From contig NC_085138.1 of NCBI RefSeq assembly GCF_035046485.1, forward strand, positions 269,681,694-269,745,693: a DNA stretch of 64,000 nucleotides, read 5' to 3'. The notes beneath the pieces were generated by a model. It saw only the letters and a list, made by a program, of their open reading frames with translations. It did not search any database and had not been told where the DNA came from. This DNA is from Aedes albopictus. Its lineage: Eukaryota; Arthropoda; Insecta; Diptera; Culicidae. Of this stretch, positions 22,431 through 34,167 are shown one piece after another. Position 1 is the first letter of the stretch; the number at the start of each line of letters is the position of its first letter. Position numbers and translations under genes: made by a program.

Positions 22431-22821
22431 AGGGTGACGTTGGGTATTATCGGCAGGTTTGTTTTCTTCGTCATGGGGGGCTTGTGTCGGCCAAATTACC
22501 TGAAACACTGACTTTTTCAGAGATTCACCAAAAAATTCTAATCTGAGTTAAATAATTGCCTGTAAGTTAGGCAAACAGTTTCACCAGTAAATGAACACCA
22601 CCTCGCTTTTCATACATATGTTCATAACAGATGGATATAGGGGAAATTGTGTATCTTCGACAGTTTTTTTTTTCTGTTTGTCATGGAGGATTTTTGAAAG
22701 CTGTTGAACTCAAAATTGGCCTCAAATTTTTCCCAACCAAGCTAAGTTTCAGGAAATTCGGTCCACAAAAACCCCCCATGACGAAGAGAACAAACCTGCC
22801 GATAATACCCTTCGTCACCCT
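22431..22821. mobile_element. 391-bp MITE with long TIRs (AGGGTGACG)
   Basis: The first 50 bp (AGGGTGACGTTGGGTATTAT, then CGGCAGGTTTGTT and CGTCATGGGGGG) return inverted at 22770-22821. Weaker symmetry continues inward (GGCCAAATTACCTGAAAC against GTTTCAGGAAATTCGGTCC). The 107-codon - frame (22681-23004) and 79-codon + frame (22631-22870) overlap the arms and are not genes. Confidence 0.85.
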
Positions 22822-23289
22822 ATTTGCGGTGCAGTTACGGAAAAGATTAAGCGTGATCGATGAGATATGAATTACCTTGTAACAACCAAAATGCCGTTTC
22901 ATTAACCCGTAAACACCCGGGATGATCTCCTTTTGGTAGATGCAATATCTAAGGCCTCCAAAGTACTCCAAAGTTTGTGTGACATATCCAACAATATAAA
23001 CCAAGCTTTATACACGATAAATGATCACAGAACATAGGCTACGATACTCAATAAGCCTCAAAGCACCCCTAAAAATCATGGTACATGAATTGAGTGATCT
23101 AGGTCATCCAAACTACTCTGGCGCATAGTGTATGGAGCGTCTGTAATGGAAGGGGTTTAACAACCAAACCCCCCTCCCCCCTTTTGTGCACGGGCTAGAT
23201 ACAAATGATACATGATACATAGCATTTTGAATTGTTGATCGTAGAATCTATATCTAATCACGGAAATTTTTTTTAAAGTACCCCAATAA
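22822..23289. other. Spacer, nothing recognised
   Basis: Ordinary AT-rich sequence without open frame, inverted repeat or tRNA-like box. A C-rich word (CCCCCCTCCCCCC) lies near 23170. Confidence 0.4.
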
Positions 23290-24037
23290 TTCTTCCAGCA
23301 TTTGTTGTAGAGTCCGTTCAGGATTTCCCTGGGAATTTCTCCATGACTGCTCTGGAAATCTCTGTATAAATACTAAGGAAATTCCCTTCAGGACTTCTAC
23401 TTCAGGAGGTCACCAAAAAGTTCTCCAGCAATAATGAATGCTTCTCTCCAGGATTTCCCTGGCATTTCTCCAGGATTTTCCCGAATATTACTAAAGGACT
23501 TACTCGGACATTTTTTCACGAGTTCCAAAACCACTGGGAATTCCTCCAGAAGTTTCTCGGAAGTTCCTCCTAAAGTTCCTCGGAAATTACCCAAGAATAC
23601 CTCCAGGAGTTCCTCAGGAAATCATCATGATATTCTTCGAGAATACCTTTACGAATTCCTAGGGAATTTCTCCAGGACTAGCTATTGTGGAATTCCTCCA
23701 TGAGTTTTTTTTAAGAATTAATCCAGGAACCTTTCGAAAAATCCTTCAGAAGTTCCTCGGAAATTCCTCCGGGAGTTCCCCGAGGATTCCTCGGGAGTCC
23801 CCCAAGGAGTTCCTTGAAAACTCTCTCAGGTAATTTTCCCATGACTTGCTCCAAAAATTTCTCCTGGGATTCCTCCAGGAAGTTTTCCAGAGATTCCTCT
23901 AGGGCTTCCTTCAGGGAATTCCTCCGGGTAATTTCTTCAGAAATTCCTCCAGAAATACTTCCACGACTTTCTCAAGGAATAACTGCTGATTCATCTAGGA
24001 ATGCATCAAGGGATTCCTTAAGAAATTCCTCCACGGT
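23290..24037 (+). repeat. Eroded minisatellite TTCCTCCAGGAAT, left arm
   Basis: Dozens of degenerate copies of words such as TTCCTCCAGGAATTCCTCC, spaced irregularly by about 12-36 bp. The + frame at 23434-24107 and the facing - frame only translate this repeat (serine, arginine and phenylalanine rich). The consensus reads in the opposite orientation beyond the SINE at 24038-24293. Confidence 0.85.
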
Positions 24038-24293
24038 CTTTCTTCTTCTTCTTTTTTATGGCTCTACGTCCCCACTGGGACGTAGACCCTGCCTTGCTTC
24101 AACTTAGTGTTCTTTGAGCACTTCCACAGTTATTAATTGAGGGACTTTCATTGCCTGCTATTGCATGAATTTGTATACTGTGAGGCAAGTACAATAATAC
24201 TCTGAAGAAAATTTTCCTGACCGGAACGGGAATCGCTCCCGCCGTCTCCAGATTGGTGATCCACAGCCTTACCACTAGGCTAATTGGAGACCC
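24038..24293 (-). mobile_element. tRNA-derived SINE, diverged Feilai relative
   Basis: Read on the - strand, the head at 24293 has TAGCCTAGTGGTAAGGC (box A-like) and a degraded box B (GGGAGCGATTCCCG). The body shares TGGAAGTGCTCAAAGAACACTAAG with the copies at 4133 and 50207, and it ends in a GAA-rich tail at 24038-24055. It is the hinge between two oppositely oriented minisatellite arms. Confidence 0.85.
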
Positions 24294-24299
24294 CATATT

Positions 24300-25815
24300 C
24301 CTCTATAGATTCCTCCTCTATCCTCTATTCCTCTATTCCATTATTCCCCATTCCTCTACGGTGTCTTCCTGAAGAATCTTAGATGTATTCATAAAGGAAC
24401 TTTTGGAACATTTTTTGGATGAATTCTTAAAAAAATCCCTGGAGGTGTATCTGGCGAAATTTTCGAAGGAATTTTGGAGGGATTCTCGGCAGAAATCTTA
24501 GAGAGACTGGTGAAACTCTTGGGGAAGTTTCTGTACAAATTTTTGAAGAAATTTCTGGAGGGATTCTTGGAAGAATTCTAGGCGGATGTCTTGAAAGAAT
24601 TCCTAGTGAATTCTTGGAGACATTCCTTAAGGAACTCTTAGCGGAATTCGTAAATATATCATTAGCGGAATTCCTGGAGGACTTCCTGAAGGTATTTCCG
24701 AAGCAATTTCTGGGAGAATTTCTGTAAGATTTCCTGGTGGAAGGAATTCCTTGAAAATTTTTTTGACGAATTCCTGGAGGAATTTCTGGAGCAATGCCTG
24801 AAAGAAATCTCGGAGGAATCCCTTGCAGGTTTCTGAAGAAATTCTTCAAGGAATTTGAGGAATAATTCTTGGAGGAAACTCTGGAGGAATGCCTGGACGA
24901 ATTTTTGGCAGAAGTCTTGGAGGGCTTCCACGAGAAATTCTTGGTGAAATACCTATAGGAATTCTTTGATAAATTCTTGACGGACGTTATAGAGGAATAT
25001 CTGGAGAAATTCTTGAAGAAATTCCTGGTGGAATTTTCGAAGGAATTCCTGGAGAAATTCCTGGAGGGATTCTTGTAGGAATTTTTAGCAGAACTCTCGG
25101 AGAAGTTCCTAGAAGAATGTTTGAGGAATTTCTTGATAAATTCCTGGAGGAATTCTTGGAGGAATTATTGGCAGAAATTCTTGGAGCAACACCTGGAGGG
25201 ATTCTTTGAAGAATTCTTGGTGAAAGTCCTGGAGGAATTCTTGGATTAATTCGTAGATCAATTCCTGGAGGAATTCTTGGAAGATTTCTGGAGGAATGCT
25301 AGGAGGAATTCCTGAAGGAATTCTAGGAGGAATCCCAGGAGGGATTCCTGTAAGCATTTCTGGAGGATTTCTTGGAGGATTTCCTGGAGAACTTTCTTGA
25401 AATAAGAATGGAAAAATCCCCAGGGGAAATCCTGGAGCAATCCCATCATATTTTTTGAAGAAATTCCTGAAGTACTCTCACCGGTGTAATTCCTGATGTA
25501 ATTTTTGAGAATTTCCTACATAAGTTTATAAAGGATATCCTGGAGTAACTATCAAAGATTTCCTGGAGGAATATCACTCCAAAAATAAAAGAATATGTTT
25601 TGAGGATTACCCGGTGGACCCTGCAGGAATTTTTAGAGGTATTCCTGGAGAGAATCTTGGTGAAAATTCTTGGTAGAAGTCTCGAAGCAGTTTCTGGAGA
25701 AATTCCTGGAGGAATTCCTGTAGGAGTTCTTGAATAAAATGCTTGGCGGAATTTCTGGAGAAATTCCAAAAATAATTTCTGGAGGAATTGCCAAAGAAAT
25801 TTTTGCATATCAAGT
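24300..25815 (-). repeat. Eroded minisatellite, right arm in inverted orientation
   Basis: The same family as 23290-24037 but on the other strand: GGAGGAATTCTTGGAGGAAT-like words for 1.5 kb. Several - frames of 60-140 codons (for example 24427-24849, 25446-25808) arise because the repeat lacks stops in one frame. They are rich in Pro, Arg, Ser and Phe and show no domain, so I do not call genes. Confidence 0.85.
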
Positions 25816-26339
25816 TAAATCTGCGTTGAAAATTCAGGAAAAAGTGTGGAAAATAAGAAAAAAAAAAATGACACGGACACCGTCTTCAGCCAGAGGCTGT
25901 ACAGATATAGACTGAACGAAACTTAATACTAGACAACGGACACGACACACATGACAAGCAGCAGTGGATACGAGGTAGAGACATTTCTTGCGAAAAGTTC
26001 ATTCACTCGGAGCGGGGATCGAACCCTCTCCTCAAGGCATGATACGTTTTTACTAGCGTTGGGCAATTTTGAATCGATGTTCGCAACATTGATGTTTTTG
26101 TTCCGATTAATCGATTTTTTGAATCGATGTTGAAGCCCCAAAAAATCGACCGAATTAATTTTTTGCATTCGATTCAAAAATATTATTTTTTTTTTCAGAA
26201 TACACTGTAGAATTTCACTATTAAACAATGTAAAAAATGTAAATGTAAATCGAAATGTAAAAAAAATGTAAATGTAAATGTACATAAAATCGAGGGTCTA
26301 TATAATCTAGGGTCCACTAAATCAAGACATACCTGTATG

Positions 26340-29160
26340 TCTCAGGTTTCTTGGAAAATCCCTCCCAGTAGTCTAATTGAATCTTTCTCAGGATTCTGGA
26401 GGAATTCTTCTTATGGTCTAGAGAGTCCCTTTCAGGGTCCTAGCGCATCCTTCTCAGGATTCTAGATCAGACCATCTCTGGGCTCCGAACATTTTTTTTT
26501 TTTTTGAGAATCCCTCTCAGGATCCCTCTCAGGGTTCTGGGGCAATCTCTTTTAGGATTCTAATGGGATGTCTTTCAATACTGTAGAAAAAAATCTCTCA
26601 GGATTCTAGGAGAAATCCTCTCGGGATTCTGGATGAAACCACTAGGGAGTTCTGGGGAAATCCGTCTAAGTATTCTGGGAGAATCCCGAGGAAATACTTC
26701 TCTCCGAATTCTGAGGCAATTCATCACAGGATTCGGAGACAATCCGTCACATGATTCAGGGAAAATCCATCTCGGGAATCTGGAGAAATTCCTCAGGATT
26801 CTGAAGGAATTCCTCTAAAGATTCTGAGAGAATCCATCTAAGAAAACTGGAGTTATCTCTCTCAGGATTCTATAGAATCTATAGGGAAATTTTTAACAGG
26901 ATGCAGGGAGAATTCCTATTGGAAGAGTTTTTCTCTCTTTTCTGAGATATGGTCTGACAGAATGATCATTTTCAGCATTTTAAAGGAATCTCTCACAGAT
27001 TTTTAGAGGAATCCTCAGCATTATGGAAAAATCCCTTTAAAAATTCTGGAGGATTTTTTCTCAGCAGTATTATATGGGAATACCTATCAGAATTCTAGGG
27101 AATCTCTGGAATGTAAGGGAATTCATTTCACGATTTTGTGGTATTCCCTACAAAGGGTGAAATCCATTTCAGGATTCTAAGAAATTTCTGGTTGATCTGG
27201 GTTGATTCCTCTAAGGATTCTGGCAGACTGTCACTTAAGATCCCACTCAGATTTCTGAGGAAAACTTTCTCAGCATTCTTAGGAACTTCTCTCAGACTTC
27301 TTGAAGAATCATACTCAACATTCTCAGAATTGTGGCGAAATTTCTCTTAGAATTCTGGGGAGGTCCCATACAGTATTCTAGTGGCATCCTTCTCAGGATT
27401 CTGCGTAAGGTCTGAGGGAATATCACTAAGTATTCTTCAGATACGCTTCCCAATGTTCTCTGAAAATTCGGTTTTCTGGGGTAAACCCCATCAGGATTTT
27501 GGGGAAATTTCTCTCAAGATTCTGCGGAATTTGTTTCATGATTCTGGAAAAATTCTTGGGATTCTGGGGCTGTATTTTTCAAGATTCTAGGTCACTTTCT
27601 CTCAGAATAATTAATTATTGAAGAATCTCTCACGAGATTCTGGGTAGAGTTCTCTAGATAAATTTGGGTTTTAAAGAATCCCTCGTGTACATTTTGTGAT
27701 TCCTCTTAGCCTCTTAGGGTGCGGAAGAAATCCTTCTCAGCATTTTGTTATCTGTATTCTGGAGCAGTTTCTTCCAGAAATTCCTTTCAGGATTCTGAAA
27801 AAATTCCTCTTATTAATCAGGGAAAATCCTTGACATGATCATGGGAAGACTCTCTTGAGATTCTGGTGCAAAAATTAAAAGTATTCTAGAATAATCACTC
27901 TCAGAGTTCTAGGACAATCCCTTTCAGGAGTTAAGGGGAGTCCTTTCAAAGATTCTGGTTGTGTCTTTCAGGAATCTGAGGTAGTTTTTCTGTTTTATTT
28001 GGAAAACCTCTCAGAATTCCAGAGAAACCTTCTCAGGGTGCTGAGGAAGTCCATTCTAGAAGTTTTTGTAATCCCTTCCAAGGATAATCCTTATCAGATT
28101 TCCGGACAAATCCCTCTTAGGTTTCTAGATATATTTCGCTCAAGAATCTAGAAGAATCCCTCTTACGATGCCTCTCAGGATTCTGGGGAAATCACTCGAA
28201 GAATTCTGGGGAATAACTTTTGGAATTCTGGCAGAGTTATTGTTAGCATTCTAAAGGAATCCACCCAGGATTTTGGGAAAATTCTGTCAGAATCATTGAC
28301 GAATCTAGCTTTTTCTTTATTCTTGCTCACTCTCGTAAACAAACACGAGACAGAAAAGTATGGAAAGGAGTGCCGCGGCACCCCTTTGCATCCCGCTCTT
28401 TCTCGTGTTTGTTTAGGAGAGTGAGAAAGAAAAAAGAAAAAGCTTGATCCCCCAATGGTCAGAATACATAAAATGATTCTGGAGTAATTCTTCTCAGGAA
28501 TGTGGAGGAATCCTATCTCCCAGAATTCTGTGAGAGTATATCTCAGATTTCCTTGGCAATCCCGCCCAGTGTTTTTGTGGGAACCTTTTTCAGGATTCTG
28601 GAGTATTCCTTCTAAGGATACTAAACTACCCTTTTCAGGATTCTGGCTTTTAAGTTTCTTGGGGAATTCAGCTTAGAATTTCGATTTTTTTTTGTGAGAA
28701 TCACCCTCAGTATTCTAGATGAATTTATTTAAAGAATGTGGAAGATCTGTCCTTGGATTTCCTCTCATGATTCTGGGATAATCGTTCTTAGGATTCTGGA
28801 ACATTTTTTAGAGAATCCCAAGGGTAAGCTTTTCTCAGGATTCTGAGACAGTCTATCACAGGATTCTGGGAGAATTCCTCTCGGGCTCTGAGACAATACG
28901 TCTCATAGATATGGAGTAATCACTTTTAGGAAAATCAAAGAAAATTCCTACCAAGATACCGGAAGAGTCTTGCTTTCTTTTCGCTCAGGATTCTAGTGTT
29001 ATTATTTTCAGCATTCTGAAGAAATCTCTCTCATAATTATAGAATTCACATTTTTGGAGGAGTATCTTTAAAGATCCTGGGGGAGTTTCTCTCAGCACTC
29101 TGCGGGAATTAATCTCAGTACTATATTGATATACTTCTCAGAATTCTGGGAAATCTCAGA
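26340..29160. repeat. Eroded minisatellite CTCAGGATTCTGG inside the hAT element
   Basis: Roughly 2.8 kb of degenerate TCTCAGGATTCTGGGGAAAT-like units with spacing of about 30-45 bp. All short frames in it are repeat-derived. The unit resembles, but differs from, the CTCCAGGAATTC family at 23290-25815. A palindrome interrupts it at 28307-28444. Confidence 0.85.
28307..28444. repeat. 138-bp palindrome centred on GTGCCGCGGCAC
   Basis: Arms of 69 bp with several mismatches. The outer part is AGCTTTTTCTT, followed by CACTCTCGTAAACAAACACG and its complement on the other side. The centre GTGCCGCGGCAC is perfect. It interrupts the minisatellite and is therefore the youngest layer of this nest. Confidence 0.85.
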
Positions 29161-29548
29161 ATCTCAAGATTCGATTCAAAAATATTAATTTTCATTTGTT
29201 TTGCAGAATGCAATGTCTTAACGTTTTTTTTTTCATTTTCGAATCAGAGTTGCGAAATATTCGATGTACAATTTCAAATTTTGATATTGAATTTATCAAG
29301 ACAAATTAAACATACCATGAACTTGAACCCCATGCAGTAAACGAATCATTTCATAGTTTTGTAATATTTTAAAATATCGAATCGATGTGGAAACATCGAT
29401 TCAAAGCATTCAATCAAATCGGTGAATCGATTCTGCTGATCCGATTCGAATCGATTCACAAAAATCGATGTCTCAGTCAGATTTGCCCAATGCTAGTTTA
29501 TACGCTTGGAGACGCTAACCGCATGGCCACGAGGCTCAAAATCAAATA

Positions 29549-30537
29549 CCGTAAAACGGGGTATCTTTGATAATGCGGGTAACTTTGATAGTACGGCAGG
29601 CATTGTGTAATTTATCTTATAACTATGATTCCTTCAACCAGTTAAGAAAAAGGTAAACGTAAATCAATTCTATACATATGAAAGTTTATCTTAGACGAAT
29701 TTTCATTAAAATCTAGTTTATATACAACTTTTTGGACAAAAAATAAAAATTGTTGATATTTTTGTCATTTATCAACCCCTTCAAACAAACTGCTATACGA
29801 CTTCGTTAAAACTATTTTTTCAATGAATGAACTCTTATTCTCGATAGATTCATCATAGTAGATTCCAAATCTGGCCTTGAATCTCTTAACGAAGTGTGTT
29901 TTTATGAAATGGAAGCGATTTTGTAAAATGTGACATAAATCTCCATACATTGATAAACGCCTAAAAGTATGCAATGCCCTTGTAATTTCATGTAGATAAA
30001 TATGTGTTGTTCAAAATTTGTTAATAAAACATTTAAAAATTACTCAAAAAAAGAAAACTAACCATGCATAGCATGTAATCATATGTTGATGTACCGTTAA
30101 GCATTCATTATTACAAAGATAATGATTTTTGATAGCTAAATTTATTGTGTTTTGCACTCAATACTCCACAAACTCATTTTTATATGTAGAATTTAGTAAA
30201 ATATCACTGTTTTGATATAAAAATTCTATCTTATATATTCCACAAGCCTTCTCTCATCATGTTCATACGCTTAAGATTTCAATCTGTGATTATTTTTTGA
30301 GATTTGATGTGTTTTTTGGGCATTATCAAAGTTACCCCAAAATGAAAATCTGATTTTCGGTTATATGAAAAACTTAAAGTTATCTAAAATATTTCAGATT
30401 AACGAATCTTTTAATTGCAATTGATAACTGATACCCCAGTACTTGTTTTAAAAATATAAAACTCGGGGAAATACTGTTACATGTAAAAATATTGAGAAAA
30501 TTCGCTGAAAAACTATCAAAGTTACCCCATTTTACGG
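29549..30537. mobile_element. 989-bp TA-flanked MITE with CCGTAAAACGGGGTA ends
   Basis: Ends CCGTAAAACGGGGTATCTTT and AAAGTTACCCCATTTTACGG are inverted and flanked by TA (29547-29548, 30538-30539). Repeats of GGTAACTTTGATA lie inside each end. The interior is very AT-rich and non-coding. It sits at the end of the split SINE. Confidence 0.85.
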
Positions 30538-30539
30538 TA

Positions 30540-30985
30540 CCTAGCTAGTTTTGTCTGTGGTTGGTCAAACGTAAAAAAAAAAACTAAATATTTAAACTAT
30601 GTGAAATGCTCAAAGCCGGAATTGACCAGTGTTTCTTTTAAAACAAAAGCTAAGTATTAGCCCAGTTTGTACTGTTTTCTTATTATACATTGGAAACCTT
30701 CATTTGACTTATTAGAAGTTTACATTTTTTAGAGAATAATTAATGAAAAATAAATGATTTCATCTAGCTAATCTGGATACCTTTATAGTTGTAAAGCAAA
30801 ACTTACAAAAACATTATTTACTGCTCTTCCCTTATATGAAATCCAGTGCGTGTGTCAGACCACAGATTAATTGAATTATTCTCCGACTGTCAGAATGAAT
30901 TTCACTCAAAGTATATAATTCTATAGAAAAACCACGAGCACCTTGCTTTTTCACAGCTCTCGTCAATTAATCATGTTTTCGTAAA
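30540..30985. other. AT-rich spacer
   Basis: No gene. A TATATAA-like word at about 30909-30917 precedes the candidate 5' exon region, but no core-promoter set is convincing. Confidence 0.3.
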
Positions 30986-31635
30986 TCCAATTCACCTTTT
31001 GTTCGCTTAGTTCGACCTTTTTCACCGTTCATTCCACAAAGCTTTCCTTCCACGAATTGCCACCGTCTGTGTAGTAAAAGCTCTCAGCAACCCCCTCGTA
31101 CACCCTCCACGGTCCTATGCTCATCGACTGGGAACTTTCATTGAGGAACACAGCAGAGTTCGCTTCTGTGCCATATGATTTTCACGAAGCTCGAGCCGAG
31201 CAAAGTCCGAACCGCTCCCGATCAGGCGTCCTTGTTTCTCCTTGTAAACCGAGAGCCCGGTCCAGAAAAAAAAATCCAAACACGGACGAACTGTGTGTGC
31301 TCGTGTTCGAAGGACTTCCTCCGGCATCCGTGGCTGGTGGTTCAGTTTAAATCGGAACGTCAAACGGAAAACAACGCGCACAACCTAACATTACCACACT
31401 CTATCACACACAGTTACACAGACCACACACATCCACAAACATACACACCGGGCGCCTCACTGCCTTCCACTATCCTCTAGTTCACACCACCCCCACCCAC
31501 CACATCAGTGTCCCTACGCATCATCGCACACACCACCCTCACTTTTTACCTCTCACGGATTCGCGGCCGCGACAGAAAGCGTGTGATTCCCCAACCTTCC
31601 AGGTTTTTTTGGTGTAAAAAGTGACTCAGTGAAAA
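30986..31635 (+). other. Possible non-coding 5' exon of a host gene
   Basis: Compared with its surroundings this stretch is GC-richer, free of recognisable repeats and CA-rich (CACACACAGTTACACAGACC, CCACCCCCACCCACCACATC), and it contains a GCGGCCGC site at 31562. It ends at a good splice-donor match, GTGAAAA|GTAAGA (31636). Insect 5' untranslated exons often look like this. The overlapping frames at 31117-31480 have no recognisable product. The alternative is simply unique intergenic DNA. Confidence 0.25.
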
Positions 31636-32007
31636 GTAAGAAGAAAACTTTTTCGAGTGGAGCATATTTGTTGGCGCTTTTCCTTCGAGTAGTCGTCGTC
31701 GTCTTCGTTGCCTTCACTTTCGCAGAAGTTGATGTTTCGTCATCATTTCTCGTGATGGTCGTTTCTCTCGATTATTAATTATAGGACACTCTGCGGTGGC
31801 CGGGTGGTGGCTTCCGGTTCCGCCCCTCTTCCGTCTTGGCATTTCTTCGAAACCGCGGGGATGATTGCTTCAAGCTCAAGCCCAAGCAAAAGCAATTTTT
31901 TTTCCCGTTCGACTTCATTTCCTTGGTAATTTATTCGGACAAGTTGGAAAATTTTTGAGTGAGTGCTGGATGGTTCGAACACTTCACAGAAAGCATACTT
32001 TCCGGGG

Positions 32008-32082
32008 TTTTCCATGTGGTGTGGTTGTTATGGTGTTGAGTTAGCAACAAGATGCGACGGGTTCGATTCCCGTCGGTAGATT
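32008..32082 (+). other. tRNA-like T-arm fragment (SINE head or tRNA pseudogene)
   Basis: ACGGG-TTCGATT-CCCGT forms a perfect T-arm, and TGGTGTTGAGTTAGC upstream is box A-like. No matching 5' acceptor strand can be found for the expected 3' side, so this is not an intact tRNA gene. It is followed by a T run. It is probably a SINE head. Confidence 0.4.
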
Positions 32083-33171
32083 ACCTTTTTTGTTTCTTAG
32101 ATGCAAGCCCCCAGCTAATGAATCGTTATGCAATCCGCCTAAGCATATAAACACAATTAGTAAATGAAAAGTAGAAAGTTTGCCAAAAAAAAAAAGTTTT
32201 CACTAATGTATGTAAAAATCTTGCGAATATTAAATGTAACGAAAAAATAGTGAAAATTCACCAGGTTCAAAGCAGACCAAGACCTCGTAGGGCCATGTAG
32301 AAGAAGAGCAGGATACATCCCATAAATCCACTGAACTGTGACGGTGCACCGTGAGGCGTGTATAAAGATGACTGATGGGCCGTAATTGAAAGTGTAATTA
32401 CTGCTGTTGTGCATATTGAAATTGATCCCCAGCCGGGGGCGGTTGGAATGCAATGACGGACGAGGAAGAGAATGCATAATAAATTCGGCTGCTGAATGAA
32501 AAAAATGGAAATAGTTCAGTGCAGTGCAGTGATGCAGTAGGATTGCGGTGGATAATTGTGTCCGATGGATTTGCATAAGTCACCCCACTTTTTGTCTCTG
32601 GAATTGATTCATCCGGAGATTATTCCGCCAATTTAGCTGATGAAATGGAACTGAGAATATTTGCATAAGCTGGAGTATATTGTGTGTGTGAGTGTACAAA
32701 CTGGAAAAGTGATTGCATATAGTGTCGACCAAATGAATGTTAAATGCAAAAAATATTCAATATCTGGAATATCTGGTACCTATGGATGGCAAGCATTTAT
32801 GTCGTTCCTAAATTATCTATGTTTTTTTTATTATTTTTAAGTGCAATTCAAAATTAAAACGTTTCTTGTGAACTCCAGTCAACAATCTTGAAAAACGCCA
32901 AAGGAATTAGAATGGGATTTTGTTTATGTGCTGGATTTCTTGAAGCATTTACTTGTGCATCAACACATAACCAATTTTCACAACCTTAAAAACAAGATAG
33001 CAAGAAAACCGAATTTTCTTCTTCAAAAAAATATAAATCGAAAACGGGTCGTTGGTTTGAAAAGATGTCTCTAAGATGTTTGATTTGATGAACGGCTTTT
33101 AGAAAAAAAAATATACTGAGAGTTATATACATCGCGGATCTTTGATGAGTTTTCTTAAAAAAAACTTGGAG

Positions 33172-33236
33172 GAATGAAGCACCCGTCTAGCGAATTGGGA
33201 GTCGTGAGTTCGATTCCCTCAAGAGCACGTGGATTT
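33172..33236 (+). other. tRNA-like fragment with box B GAGTTCGATTCCC
   Basis: GGGAGTCGTGAGTTCGATTCCCTC resembles an anticodon-side stem followed by a box B, and AAGCACCCGTCTAGCGAATT lies upstream. No full cloverleaf can be drawn. It is likely a SINE remnant. Confidence 0.35.
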
Positions 33237-34048
33237 CTTTTCATAATTTAAATCTCAATTTGTTCATCAAACACGTATTTCCTAAGCAAGAATCGAAAAA
33301 TTTATAAAATTATGCATGTTTTGCCTTTCTTGAACACCAAAGTTTACTATGTTCACTCAAAAAAGCGATTATTTCGATAGAAGGCTCGGAGAGTAAAGTC
33401 ACATATACCAATCAACTCAGTTTAACAAATAGAGATGATGTCTGTATGTGTGTATGTCTGTGCCCAAAAAAAATTCACTCGTTTTTAAGGCACTTCCCAT
33501 CGGCCGATTTTACGGATTTTAGCTCGAATCGAACCGGAATTTTACCGCGATGCTATGTTTGTGGTCCCCATTTTATTAAAACAAATGAAGTTTTCAACGT
33601 TTTATGGAATGATGGGAATTGATTGTTTTGATCGATAAACTTCAAGTTAGAACAAAGAAATTTAACTTTGGAATAAGTAAATGCTCAGTTTGAAAATCAA
33701 CCATGCGTTTTATTGTTTTAAACGAGTCTCATTTTTCTGCGTGTAAATTGTATCATGCGACACATCAAATTGCGCCGATTTTTGTAAATTTTAGCATTAT
33801 TGCCGAATTTTATGCGAAAACCATCAATGGAAACCACGATGTCGGCCAAAATTTCAAGATGGCGACCTTAAATCCGAGATGGCGACCCACAACTAGAAGA
33901 GGCGGCTGCTTTTTTATAAGGTACTCAAATTGTTCAATATGTGTGTACCGTCTTAACTCGCTAGTTCGCCACGTTTTCATTCGTACTCCGCTTATGCGAC
34001 ATGATGAATCAAATATAAGTAAAATGCTGGCATGGATCCGTACATTAA

Positions 34049-34167
34049 CCCGGGAGCGGTCGCATCGTGTACTGAGTACACGCAGCATGAAAAATACACG
34101 CATGTAGTACACAGCGTGAGTGCGGCGTCCGTCGCTGCAGGTAGTCAAAGACGCGACTGCTCGAGGG
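34049..34167. mobile_element. 119-bp piggyBac-like MITE, TTAA flanked
   Basis: Ends CCCGGGAGCGGTCGC and GCGACTGCTCGAGGG are inverted and flanked by TTAA (34045-34048, 34168-34171). The size and end sequence match the elements at 58060-58175 and 58741-58855 (CCCTCGAGCGATCG). The interior holds GTACTGAGTACACG and other small palindromes. Confidence 0.85.

Larger units (their letters stand above)
26054..29495. mobile_element. 3.44-kb non-autonomous hAT-type transposon
   Basis: The ends TAGCGTTGGGCAA and TTGCCCAATGCTA are inverted repeats of the hAT form (YAGNG-TGGGCAA). The flanks GTTTTTAC (26046-26053) and GTTTATAC (29496-29503) are an 8-bp target duplication with one change. Subterminal regions are packed with AATCGATG / CATCGATT words (26080-26140 and 29385-29470), as expected for transposase-binding repeats. 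No transposase frame is visible. The middle is an eroded minisatellite, and TTCGATTCAAAAATATTA occurs in direct orientation on both sides of it (about 26168 and 29170). Confidence 0.85.
25865..29545 (-). mobile_element. tRNA-derived SINE split in two by a hAT-type insertion
   Basis: The two parts are 25865-26053 and 29504-29545. Joined conceptually they match the intact copy at 45408-45615. Shared words are CACCGTCTTC, CGACAACGGACA-like sequence, TGCGAAAAGTTCATTCACTC, GGGGATCGAACCC (box B on the - strand) and CGCTAACCGCnnGGCCACGA (box A side). The break falls between the box B and box A regions. The intervening 3.44 kb is the element at 26054-29495. Confidence 0.8.
31636..34040. other. Spacer with two tRNA-like fragments and a dispersed repeat
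   Basis: No supported gene. 31680-31900 has GTCGTCGTCGTC and other GC-rich words; 32157-32583 has unsupported - frames. 33365-33620 (GAAGGCTCGGAGAGTAAAGTCACATATACC ... CATCGGCCGATTTTACGGA) resembles a widely dispersed mosquito repeat that I know by sight only. Confidence 0.4.

Noticed and set aside
23434..25808. Frames of 60-140 codons in the CTCCAGGAATTC minisatellite
   Set aside because: Peptides are low-complexity echoes of the DNA repeat and break wherever the unit slips; no domain.
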